Source of the DNA: Scatomorpha gallistercoris
GTDB taxonomy: Bacteria > Bacillota > Clostridia > Oscillospirales > Oscillospiraceae
Length of the DNA stretch: 9,581 nucleotides
Assembly: GCA_018713005.1 (NCBI GenBank)
Contig: DVFX01000072.1
Span: 1 to 9,581 of the forward strand
Direction: 5' to 3'
Part shown: positions 1 through 5,401 of the stretch, piece by piece
Numbering within the stretch: position 1 is the first letter of the stretch
How the letters are laid out: each line of letters begins with the position of its first letter
Program-made: the position numbers and the translations under genes
The notes under the pieces: generated by a model
Seen by the model: the letters and a program-made list of their open reading frames with translations, nothing else
What the model was told of the DNA's origin: nothing
The model's database searches: none

Positions 1-204
1 TTCAACAAGACCCTCAACTGGGCCGCTCTCGGCAGCCTGGTCGCCACGACCCTCGTCTGCGAGGTGCCCTTCCTGGCCAACGCCTTCGGCTTCACCAGCG
101 TCGAGCTCAACGAGTACCTCATCGCTCTGGCCCTGGCCTTCTGCGTGATCCCCATCGTCGAGATTGTCAAGCTTATACAGCGCAAAGTCTCCGGGAACAA
201 ATAA
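1..204 (+). CDS. P-type cation-transporting ATPase, C-terminal end (partial)
   Basis: The frame is open from base 1 and stops at TAA 202-204, giving the last 67 residues of a protein whose start lies left of the window. Two hydrophobic segments are visible, about residues 7-28 and 40-58, followed by a basic tail (KLIQRKVSGNK). The pattern VPFLANAFGF, then a second helix ending in IPIVEIVKLIQR, is what the C-terminal transmembrane region of Ca2+-type (SERCA/PMCA-like) P-type ATPases looks like, where a VPFL...FG loop joins the last two helices. The family pumps cations, often Ca2+, across the membrane using ATP. The phosphorylated Asp motif and the nucleotide domain are outside the window, so ion specificity is not known. 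Two hairpins follow directly, so this is the last gene of its transcript. Confidence 0.75.
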   Translation, partial: FNKTLNWAALGSLVATTLVCEVPFLANAFGFTSVELNEYLIALALAFCVIPIVEIVKLIQRKVSGNK

Positions 205-212
205 CGCAAACA

Positions 213-235
213 GCGCCCCGGTTTTTCCGGGGCGC
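213..235 (+). terminator. Rho-independent-type hairpin after the P-type ATPase gene
   Basis: GCGCCCCGG (213-221) pairs perfectly with CCGGGGCGC (227-235) around a TTTTT loop, nine bases after the ATPase stop codon. The downstream tract is only ATTTCATT, so it is weak as a stand-alone terminator. It is backed by the stronger hairpin at 246-279. Confidence 0.7.
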
Positions 236-245
236 ATTTCATTGG

Positions 246-279
246 AAAAAGCCGCGCGCCGACAGGCGCGCGGCTTTTT
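246..279. terminator. Bidirectional terminator between convergent genes
   Basis: AAAAAGCCGCGCGCC (246-260), a four-base GACA loop, then GGCGCGCGGCTTTTT (265-279) form a perfect 15-bp stem. The GC core is flanked by A's on one side and T's on the other, so it has a U-tract when read from either strand. It can end both the ATPase transcript (+) and the GNAT transcript (-). The GNAT stop codon (TAA, complement of 278-280) overlaps its edge. Confidence 0.9.
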
Positions 280-763
280 AAAGCGTGTGGTAATACAGGC
301 GGGTATCGACGTACTCGCCGTCCTTCGTGAAGAAGCCGCCCGGGACCTCGCCGATGAGCTCAAAGCCCAGGCGCTCGTAGAGCGCTGTGGCGCGGGTGTT
401 CGTCTTTACCACGGCGTTGAAGATGAGGAGCCTGTAGCCGAGCTCCGCGGCCTTGGCCAGTGAGTGCCGGACCAGGGCCTCTCCTATGCCTTTTCCTCGA
501 GTCCCGGACGCGACGGCGTAGCTGGCGTTGGCCTGGTGGCCGCAGCGGCCGACGTTGTTGGGGTGAAGTATGTACAGCCCCAGGACGCGTCCGTCCTCCA
601 CGGCGACGGCGCTGAAGTCCTGCGAGGCGAAGAAAGCCGCGGCGGCCTCCGGCGTGAGCTCGTCGAGCTGCGGGAAGGCGACGCCATCGCGCACGACTTC
701 GTTCCAGACCTCCGCCATGCCCGGCAGGTCGCCCGGGGCGTATTCTCTTATGGTGACAGCCAT
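278..763 (-). CDS. GNAT-family N-acetyltransferase
   Basis: This encodes 161 residues of a Gcn5-related acetyltransferase, which moves an acetyl group from acetyl-CoA to an amine. The acetyl-CoA pyrophosphate-binding motif A is visible as RGKGIG at residues 89-94, followed by the usual helix (EALVRHSLAKAAELGY). The C-terminal motif NTRATALYERLGFELIGE (122-139) is typical of the family. The length is normal for a single GNAT domain. The frame extends nine codons further up to a TTG at 790, but ATG 763 is chosen because AGGGAGG lies seven bases before it and because the promoter at 793-821 would start the RNA near 786, after that TTG. It is a single-gene transcript, convergent with the ATPase gene. 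The sequence resembles the broad phosphinothricin/amino-acid N-acetyltransferase-like group, but the substrate cannot be assigned. Confidence 0.88.
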   Translation of the reverse strand: MAVTIREYAPGDLPGMAEVWNEVVRDGVAFPQLDELTPEAAAAFFASQDFSAVAVEDGRVLGLYILHPNNVGRCGHQANASYAVASGTRGKGIGEALVRHSLAKAAELGYRLLIFNAVVKTNTRATALYERLGFELIGEVPGGFFTKDGEYVDTRLYYHTL

Positions 764-792
764 GTTGTACCTCCCTGAGTGTGCTGTCAACG

Positions 793-821
793 ATTATAAA
801 CCAGGGAGGGCCCGCCTGCAA
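793..821 (-). promoter_or_regulatory. Sigma-A-type promoter of the GNAT gene
   Basis: On the minus strand a perfect TATAAT (complement of 793-798) lies 17 bases after TTGCAG (complement of 816-821), which keeps the TTG of a -35 box. The expected RNA start near 786 leaves a leader of about 23 bases holding the AGGGAGG ribosome binding site before ATG 763. The -10 box is strong and the -35 box weak. Confidence 0.6.
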
Positions 822-914
822 GCCAAATTATCAGCCGGAAAGTGGGCCAACGCCATGAAAGAAACCTTGCGTCGGCGCCTGCGCATGCAGCACAAAGTGA
901 AATATCCCGGCACG

Positions 915-942
915 AAAAAAGCGGCGGCCCCGAGGCCGCCGC
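915..942 (-). terminator. Rho-independent terminator of dpaA-dpaB
   Basis: Read on the minus strand, GCGGCGGCC (complement of 934-942), a four-base loop and GGCCGCCGC (complement of 921-929) form a perfect 9-bp GC stem followed by TTTTTT (complement of 915-920). It begins six bases after the dpaB stop codon. The 93 bases between it and the GNAT promoter (822-914) show no gene or clear signal. Confidence 0.9.
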
Positions 943-948
943 TGCGTT

Positions 949-1518
949 CTATCTGAGTATGGGTTGGAGCTGTTCGCCCTTGAGGGCTGCCTCGACAGTC
1001 TCGCCAATCCTGGCAAAGTCCGCCTGCAGGCTCGTGGGCTTGCCCTTCGGGTCGTCCTGTCCGAAGGGCACGAAGTAGTAGTTCTTCCGGTTGAGCAGCT
1101 CCGCTATATTCGGCGCGGAGGCGCTCAGTGCGTCGTTGGTGGACAGGGCTATGACCACGGGACGGCCGTTGCGCAGGTGGCTCTTGGCCGCCATGGTTAC
1201 GGCTGTGTCCGTGATACCGTGGGCGAGCTTGGCGAGGGTGTTGCCCGTGCAGGGCGCGATTACCAGCACGTCGAAGAGGCGCTCGGGGCCCACTCTCTCC
1301 GCGCCGGTTATCGTGCGTATGATGGCTTTGCCGGTCATCCCTTCCAGACGCTCTACGAAGTCGTGGGCGTCCCCGAAGCGGCTGTCCGTGCCGGAGGCCG
1401 TCTCGCTCATCAGGGCGGTGACCTCGTACTCCTCCGCGAGCTTTGCCGCCTCCTTCAGTACCGTGTCATATGTGCAGTAGGAGCCGCAGAGGGCGAGCCC
1501 CAGCTTTACGTTTTTCAA
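949..1518 (-). CDS. dpaB: Dipicolinate synthase subunit B
   Basis: This 189-residue flavoprotein-like subunit matches Bacillus SpoVFB along its length. Shared stretches include LALCGSYCTYDTV near the start, the loop VLVIAPCTGNTLAKLAHGITD (85-104), NGRPVVIALSTNDAL (117-131), FVPFGQDDPKGKP (149-161) and the ending LQPIL. With DpaA it makes dipicolinic acid from 4-hydroxy-tetrahydrodipicolinate, a branch of lysine synthesis, in the mother cell during sporulation. The acid is then loaded into the spore core with Ca2+. The start codon is TTG (complement of 1516-1518). It overlaps the dpaA stop in the four bases TTGA, with GGAGG ten bases upstream inside dpaA, so the two are translationally coupled. 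The Bacillus homologue is about 200 residues, so this copy is full length. A terminator follows, closing the operon. Confidence 0.95.
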   Translation of the reverse strand: MKNVKLGLALCGSYCTYDTVLKEAAKLAEEYEVTALMSETASGTDSRFGDAHDFVERLEGMTGKAIIRTITGAERVGPERLFDVLVIAPCTGNTLAKLAHGITDTAVTMAAKSHLRNGRPVVIALSTNDALSASAPNIAELLNRKNYYFVPFGQDDPKGKPTSLQADFARIGETVEAALKGEQLQPILR

Positions 1519-2378
1519 AGCTTCTCATCCTCCATGATACGATAGATGGCGTCGCGCACTGCGCCCGCGGCGGCGTCCGGAGACCACTTGCCGGGCAGGC
1601 CCGGGGCGCTGAGCGCGCGTATGCCGAAGGCCCTCGCGGCGTCGAAGTCGGTGCCGCCGGGCTTGCTGGCAAGGTCCAGGACCAGCGCGCCTTCCGGCAG
1701 CTCCGTGAGCCGCGAGGCCGTCAGCACGAGGGCCGGGGCGGTGTTTATGACCACATCCGCGCCGTTGAGCGCGGTTTCGAGCTTTTCAAGCGGTACGGCA
1801 GAGAAGCCGAGCGCCCAGGCCCAGGCGAGCGAATCCGCGCTGCGCGAGGACACCGTGACGCGCATGCCCAGCGCTGCCAGGCGCGGCGCGAGGGCCCGCG
1901 TTATGCGGCCGCAGCCGGTTATGACGGCCCTGCACCCGCAGAGGAGGCCGGGCGTCTCATGCAGAAGCTCGCCTATTGTCCCCTCGGCCGTGGCGGCGGA
2001 GTTGGCCGCGCGGAAGCTCTCCAGCGCGCCGTAGTCGCGCAGGCGCGCGCCGCGCTCTTCGGCGAGCGTGCGGACCTCCTCCGTCGCGCTTCCGGCGCAG
2101 ACCAGCGCGCCCGGCGGCACGGCGGCGAAGAGCTCTCCCAGACAGTGGCGCCGGGAAGAGAGCGGAGTGTTCAGCATGCCGCGCTGCGGAGCGCAGGGCA
2201 TGGGCAAGACTATACACCCCGCGCCGTTGACGCACTCCTCCGCCGTGCCGCAGCGGCGCACCCCGTCGATGAGCGGCGCGTCCTCCAGCGCCCAGGCCCG
2301 CACGCCGTATCCGTCCTCTATCAGCAGCGTAGCCAGCCGCGCAATGCGCTTATCCCCGCCGCATAAGGCAAATACCAT
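1515..2378 (-). CDS. dpaA: Dipicolinate synthase subunit A
   Basis: This 287-residue protein (Bacillus SpoVFA is about 297) is the NAD(P)-dependent subunit of dipicolinate synthase. An N-terminal domain begins with FALCGGDKRIARLA and carries the NSAATAEGTIGELL stretch (126-139), which in family members reads NS-P-TAEG. The C-terminal Rossmann domain has GCGRITRALAPRLAALGM at 155-172 and the acidic/serine strand VTVSSRS after it. The family ending motif LPGK is at 261-264. ATG 2378 is the only reasonable start; AAAGGGGC lies about ten bases before it. It is first in a two-gene operon with dpaB. Unlike Bacillus, no asd or dapG aspartate-pathway gene follows. Its presence is strong evidence that the organism forms endospores. 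Confidence 0.94.
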   Translation of the reverse strand: MVFALCGGDKRIARLATLLIEDGYGVRAWALEDAPLIDGVRRCGTAEECVNGAGCIVLPMPCAPQRGMLNTPLSSRRHCLGELFAAVPPGALVCAGSATEEVRTLAEERGARLRDYGALESFRAANSAATAEGTIGELLHETPGLLCGCRAVITGCGRITRALAPRLAALGMRVTVSSRSADSLAWAWALGFSAVPLEKLETALNGADVVINTAPALVLTASRLTELPEGALVLDLASKPGGTDFDAARAFGIRALSAPGLPGKWSPDAAAGAVRDAIYRIMEDEKL

Positions 2379-2403
2379 AAACTACACGCCCCTTTCTCGT
2401 ATC

Positions 2404-2431
2404 ATTCTATTCGCTATGACGCTTGCGGGTG
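2404..2431 (-). promoter_or_regulatory. Possible sigma-K-type sporulation promoter of dpaA
   Basis: On the minus strand CACC (complement of 2428-2431) is followed after 16 bases by AATAGAAT (complement of 2404-2411). The sigma-K consensus is mACm, 16 bases, CATAnnnTA. The -35 fits, the spacing fits, and the -10 keeps ATAnnnT but has A for the first C and G for the last A. Late mother-cell control is expected because spoVF of Bacillus is a sigma-K target. No sigma-A promoter was seen on this strand. The motif is short and could arise by chance. Confidence 0.4.
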
Positions 2432-2452
2432 CAGGGCGGAAAATGATATAAT
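2423..2452 (+). promoter_or_regulatory. Extended -10 sigma-A promoter of thyA-folA
   Basis: A perfect TATAAT (2447-2452) is preceded by TGA (2444-2446), making a TGnTATAAT extended -10. A partial -35, TTGCGG, sits at 2423-2428 with an 18-base spacer. The RNA should start near 2459, leaving a short leader with GGAGGT at 2472-2477, six bases before the thyA ATG. The -35 region lies on top of the oppositely directed candidate promoter of dpaA. Confidence 0.65.
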
Positions 2453-2483
2453 TGTATAAACTCTGACAAACGGAGGTAAAGCG

Positions 2484-3317
2484 ATGAGCCGAGCGGACGA
2501 ACTGTTTATACAAAACTGCCGCGATATACTCGAAAACGGCAGCTGGGACACAGACCGGCAGGTGCGTCCGCGCTGGGACGACACGGGGGAGAGCGCCCAC
2601 ACGGTAAAGCGCTTCGGCATAGTGAACCGCTATGACCTCTCCGAGGAATTCCCCATTTTGACCATCCGCCGCACCTTCTGGAAGAGCGCGGTGGACGAGC
2701 TGCTGTGGATATGGCAGCAGAAGTCCAACAACGTACACGAGCTCAGGAGCCGCGTCTGGGACGCCTGGGCGGACGAGAACGGCTCAATAGGCAAGGCCTA
2801 CGGCTATCAGCTCGGCGTAAAGCACACATATCCGGAGGGCGAGTTCGACCAGGTGGACCGCGTGCTCTACGATTTGAAGCACAACCAGGCCTCGCGCCGC
2901 ATCCTGACAAGCCTCTACAACTTCGAGGACTTGCACGAGATGGCCCTCTATCCCTGCGCCTACTCCATGACCTTCAACGTCACCGGCGACACGCTCAACG
3001 CCATACTCAACCAGCGCAGCCAGGACATGCTCACGGCCAACAACTGGAACGTCTGCCAGTACGCGGTGCTGGTGCATATGTTCGCCCAGGCGAGCGGCCT
3101 GCGCGCGGGCGAGCTGGTACACGTCATCGCCGACGCACACATCTACGACAGGCATGTGCCTATAGTCGAGAAGATACTTGAAAACCCGCAGCATCCGGCT
3201 CCGCAGCTCGTCATAGACCCCGAAATACATGATTTTTATGCCTTCACGCGGGACAGTTTCTCCCTTCCGGGTTACCGGTATACGGAACTGAAAGAGAAAA
3301 TACCCGTCGCGGTCTGA
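2484..3317 (+). CDS. thyA: Thymidylate synthase (ThyA)
   Basis: ThyA methylates dUMP to dTMP using 5,10-methylene-tetrahydrofolate, releasing dihydrofolate. The 277 residues carry the family signatures in order: FPILTIRRTFWKSAVDELLW (56-75), the phosphate-binding RR at 138-139, the catalytic cysteine in YPC (Cys158), the dUMP-binding QRSQDM (177-182), and HIYDRH (219-224). The C-terminal closing segment is IPVAV, close to the usual PVAI/PVAV. The length is close to the E. coli enzyme (264 residues). ATG 2484 is supported by GGAGGT six bases upstream. folA follows after 32 bases in the same transcript, so the dihydrofolate made here is recycled by the next gene product. Activity in the cytoplasm is expected. 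Confidence 0.97.
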   Translation: MSRADELFIQNCRDILENGSWDTDRQVRPRWDDTGESAHTVKRFGIVNRYDLSEEFPILTIRRTFWKSAVDELLWIWQQKSNNVHELRSRVWDAWADENGSIGKAYGYQLGVKHTYPEGEFDQVDRVLYDLKHNQASRRILTSLYNFEDLHEMALYPCAYSMTFNVTGDTLNAILNQRSQDMLTANNWNVCQYAVLVHMFAQASGLRAGELVHVIADAHIYDRHVPIVEKILENPQHPAPQLVIDPEIHDFYAFTRDSFSLPGYRYTELKEKIPVAV

Positions 3318-3349
3318 GCGGCGGCTAAGATAAGGAAGGAATCTGATTA

Positions 3350-3826
3350 ATGGAAGCTATAGTCGCGGTATATACAGATTGGGGGATAGGCAGCGAAGGC
3401 ACCCAGCCCATCGTGGTCCCCGAGGACAGGCGGCGCTTCGCCGAGATAACCAAGGGCTCTACTCTCATCGTGGGCAGCAAGACGCTGCTCGACTTCCCGG
3501 GCGGCAAACCCCTCGCCGGGCGCCGGAACATAGTCCTGACGCGCCAGGAGAGCGAGGTAGAGGGCGCGGAGATAGTACATACGCCCGAGGAGGCCCTGGA
3601 GCTCTGCAGGGACGAGCGCACCTTCGTTGTGGGCGGCGCCACGGTCTACATGGCGATGTTCCCGTACCTGGACAAGATTTATGTCACGAAGATAGATGCC
3701 ACGCCCCGCTCCGACGCGTATTTCCCCAACCTGGACACTCTGCCCGACTGGAAGCAGGCTTCCACCGAGGGTTTCACCTCCGGCGGCATAAGCTGCGAGT
3801 TCTGCGTATACGAAAAACAGGCCTGA
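3350..3826 (+). CDS. folA: Dihydrofolate reductase
   Basis: This 158-residue enzyme reduces dihydrofolate to tetrahydrofolate with NADPH. Visible family features are the opening IVAVYTDWGIG (4-14), the acidic active-site residue in VPEDRRRF (Asp26, aligned with E. coli Asp27), Thr45 in VGSKT, the substrate-binding Arg58 in PLAGRRNIVL, and the NADPH-binding VVGGATVY (93-100). It ends with the usual beta strands (CEFCVYEK). The NADPH-site motif normally written GR-T-W/Y-E reads GSKTLLDF here, so the protein is somewhat divergent, but all expected elements are present in order. AAGGAAGGA lies nine bases before ATG 3350. It is second in the thyA operon and a strong terminator follows within a few bases. 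Confidence 0.93.
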   Translation: MEAIVAVYTDWGIGSEGTQPIVVPEDRRRFAEITKGSTLIVGSKTLLDFPGGKPLAGRRNIVLTRQESEVEGAEIVHTPEEALELCRDERTFVVGGATVYMAMFPYLDKIYVTKIDATPRSDAYFPNLDTLPDWKQASTEGFTSGGISCEFCVYEKQA

Positions 3827-3828
3827 TT

Positions 3829-3861
3829 AAAAAGCCTCCGGCATATGCCGGAGGCTTTTTT
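3829..3861 (+). terminator. Rho-independent terminator of thyA-folA
   Basis: AAAAA (3829-3833) and TTTTTT (3856-3861) flank a fully palindromic 22-base core, GCCTCCGGCAT/ATGCCGGAGGC (3834-3855). It starts two bases after the folA stop. Because A's and T's flank both sides it could also stop transcription coming from the convergent araC-type gene. Confidence 0.92.
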
Positions 3862-3903
3862 GCTGCGCGGGAACGGCCGCGCCGTCAAAACAGCGCGAAA
3901 TTC

Positions 3904-3940
3904 CATGCGCCGCTTTGCTGTTTGGCGGCGCATGTTTTTT
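3904..3940 (+). terminator. Second hairpin in the folA/araC convergent gap
   Basis: CATGCGCCGC (3904-3913) and GCGGCGCATG (3925-3934) form a perfect 10-bp stem with an 11-base loop, followed on the + strand by TTTTTT (3935-3940). The T-run overlaps the stop codon of the minus-strand regulator gene. From that strand the hairpin comes just after the stop, but the tail is only GAATTTC. It probably serves as a backup terminator for folA and possibly a weak one for the regulator. Confidence 0.65.
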
Positions 3941-5150
3941 ATATGCGCTGCTTTCTGAAGGCGCTGGGGGTAATGCCCTCGCGCGTTTTGAAGAGGTACA
4001 GGAAGTGGTTGGTGTTCGGTATCCCAACGAGCTGGCCTATCTCCGCGATGGTGCGCGCCGAGTCCACAAGCAGCACTTTGGCGTGGTCGAGACGGATGTC
4101 TATGAGGTAGTCGTTCGGGCTCTTGCCTATGTACCGCTTGAACTCGCGCGACATGTGGTATTTGCTGATTCCGAAGTTCTTTGAGAGCGCGTCCAGGGTT
4201 ATCTGGCTGGGGTAGTTGCGCTCGAGATAGCTCTGTATCGCGCTGATTATGTCCGGCACTATGACCTGCTTGGCCGAGAGGCTGACCAGGGCCAGCTCCA
4301 CTTCCACGAAGAGGCCAAGCAGCAGATGGGCATAGACGGAGTCGGGATAGGGGCTGGATTCCGTGCGCGGGCTGAGCAGCTGCCAGATGAGTGAACGGAA
4401 ACGCGTACCCGCGCCGAAGGTGAGCTGTATGTACCCGTCGGCGTATACTGTCTCGCAGACCTTGGAGAAGAGCTGCGAGCGCATATGCCCGTGTACGCGC
4501 AGGAAGGCGCACTCCCACACCTTGCCGGGCAGGGCGCGGTACTGGATGCGCCGTGCGCAGTCGCCCCAGACGCAGTCATATTTGCGGCAGCGCAGGGCCC
4601 TGCCGTCTATGATGACGTCACCCTCGCCGGAGAGGCTGTAACACAGCAGCGTGGCGTCGTCGGAGTAGACGTTGAAGCCCTCGTTCGGCACGGATGCCGA
4701 GGACAGGCGCACCATCTCTATGCCGGAGCCGGTGTCCAGCCGGCCGTAGGAGCTGACGAATTTGGAGTACTTGATGTCGGGCCCTGAGTAGCTCGAGCCG
4801 CTGGCGACAACGTCCTCATACTGCTCCGTGTCATCGAGCGAGTGCGCTATGAACAGCTGCAAATACTCCTCTTCACCGGACATCGAGCCCTCCATGACTT
4901 CGTCCGGGTCTATGGCCCGGTCTATAAAGTCGTCCAGGTACTCATCCAGCCGATCGCTGCCTGGAGCGAGATATGTATCCCCAACGAAGGCGGACCACCC
5001 CATTTCTCTAGCAAAATATATAGAAATATGACGTTGAATAAAAGCACGAAAAGATGAATCAGACGCTGCAAGAGGCAAAAACTCGCAAAAACAGTAATTA
5101 ATCCATTGTTCCGGTAAGGAAAAATGCCTGTCAATTTTGGACAACTTCAT
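3939..5150 (-). CDS. AraC-family transcriptional regulator with an N-terminal extension
   Basis: The frame encodes up to 403 residues. The C-terminal 105 or so residues form the AraC DNA-binding domain: first helix-turn-helix ALSKNFGISKYHMSREFKR (321-339), second TIAEIGQLVGIPNTNHF (367-383), and the signature ending LFKTREGITPSAFRK. Residues of roughly 140-225 (LLCYSLSGEGDVIIDGRALRCRKYDCVWG) look like a cupin-type sensor domain. The first 130 or so residues are acidic and match nothing I recognise. Typical members are about 280-300 residues, so the extension is unusual. The gene is divergent from the acyl-CoA dehydrogenase operon, so it probably controls that operon, perhaps in response to its substrate. 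The start is uncertain: ATG 5150 has no ribosome binding site and lies inside a consensus promoter. ATG 4883 (residue 90) is preceded by GGAGG with five bases between. The first 50-60 codons are also far more AT-rich than the rest. Confidence 0.88.
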   Translation of the reverse strand: MKLSKIDRHFSLPEQWINYCFCEFLPLAASDSSFRAFIQRHISIYFAREMGWSAFVGDTYLAPGSDRLDEYLDDFIDRAIDPDEVMEGSMSGEEEYLQLFIAHSLDDTEQYEDVVASGSSYSGPDIKYSKFVSSYGRLDTGSGIEMVRLSSASVPNEGFNVYSDDATLLCYSLSGEGDVIIDGRALRCRKYDCVWGDCARRIQYRALPGKVWECAFLRVHGHMRSQLFSKVCETVYADGYIQLTFGAGTRFRSLIWQLLSPRTESSPYPDSVYAHLLLGLFVEVELALVSLSAKQVIVPDIISAIQSYLERNYPSQITLDALSKNFGISKYHMSREFKRYIGKSPNDYLIDIRLDHAKVLLVDSARTIAEIGQLVGIPNTNHFLYLFKTREGITPSAFRKQRI

Positions 5151-5177
5151 TATAAATCAAAGTATAACCGACGTCAA
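5149..5177 (-). promoter_or_regulatory. Near-consensus sigma-A promoter overlapping the apparent araC start
   Basis: On the minus strand TTGACG (complement of 5172-5177) and TATAAT (complement of 5149-5154) are separated by exactly 17 bases. Only one of twelve consensus positions differs. The last two bases of the -10 box are the first two of ATG 5150, so RNA would start near 5142, inside the reading frame. Confidence 0.65.
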
Positions 5178-5201
5178 TAATAGAATAATGAATAAAATGT
5201 G

Positions 5202-5230
5202 TCGAAATACACCGCTGCAGTTGTTATATT
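5202..5230 (+). promoter_or_regulatory. Candidate promoter of the acyl-CoA dehydrogenase operon
   Basis: TCGAAA (5202-5207, four of six matches to TTGACA), a 17-base spacer, then TATATT (5225-5230, five of six). It would give a leader of about 165 bases before the acd ATG. The poor -35 fits a promoter that needs an activator, but other weak candidates exist in this AT-rich gap and the choice is tentative. Confidence 0.35.
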
Positions 5231-5238
5231 GCTAACAA
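5221..5238. promoter_or_regulatory. Operator-like palindrome TTGTTA-N6-TAACAA
   Basis: TTGTTA (5221-5226) and TAACAA (5233-5238) are perfect inverted halves around six bases. The palindrome overlaps the candidate -10 box at 5225-5230, which would suit a regulator site. No protein can be assigned to it from sequence alone. Confidence 0.35.
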
Positions 5239-5243
5239 ACATG

Positions 5244-5290
5244 ATATCTTGCTGTTTACGAACCGTTATGAATTTAACATAGCAAGATAT
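5244..5290. repeat. 10-bp perfect inverted repeat between araC and acd
   Basis: ATATCTTGCT (5244-5253) is mirrored exactly by AGCAAGATAT (5281-5290), with 27 bases between them. A related ATATTGCT lies at 5226-5233, so TTGCT occurs twice in the same direction 20 bases apart (5229 and 5249) and once inverted (5281-5285). The 20-base period, about two helix turns, fits the direct half-sites used by AraC-family proteins, so these are candidate binding sites of the divergent regulator. The arms could also fold in RNA, with a large loop. Confidence 0.5.
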
Positions 5291-5357
5291 AGAGAAATGA
5301 GAGCACCATTCTTCATTGAGTTTAGTGCGGACAAGTAAGATAATCAGATACAGGAAA

Positions 5358-5373
5358 GGGACCGGGCGGTCCC
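5358..5373 (+). other. Small hairpin in the acd leader
   Basis: GGGACC (5358-5363), loop GGGC, GGTCCC (5368-5373). An alternative pairing CCGGG (5362-5366) with CCCGG (5371-5375) excludes it. It ends 13 bases before the AGGAGGG ribosome binding site of acd (5387-5393), so it would not cover it. No known riboswitch was recognised in the leader. Confidence 0.4.
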
Positions 5374-5401
5374 GGAATATAAAAACAGGAGGGCTTATCC
5401 C

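Noticed and set aside
764..790. Longer GNAT start at TTG 790
   Set aside because: The predicted transcript begins after it, and ATG 763 has a strong ribosome binding site.
1443..2366. Open frame of about 307 codons on the plus strand opposite dpaA
   Set aside because: Arg/Ala/Gly-rich antisense shadow; dpaA itself matches its family from end to end.
3865..3882. Short GCGCGG/CCGCGC hairpin between the two terminators
   Set aside because: A six-base GC stem is expected by chance in DNA of this composition.
5151..5401. Sigma-54 promoter or riboswitch upstream of acd
   Set aside because: No GG-N10-GC pair with the proper context and no recognisable aptamer fold; only a small leader hairpin and the repeats were found.
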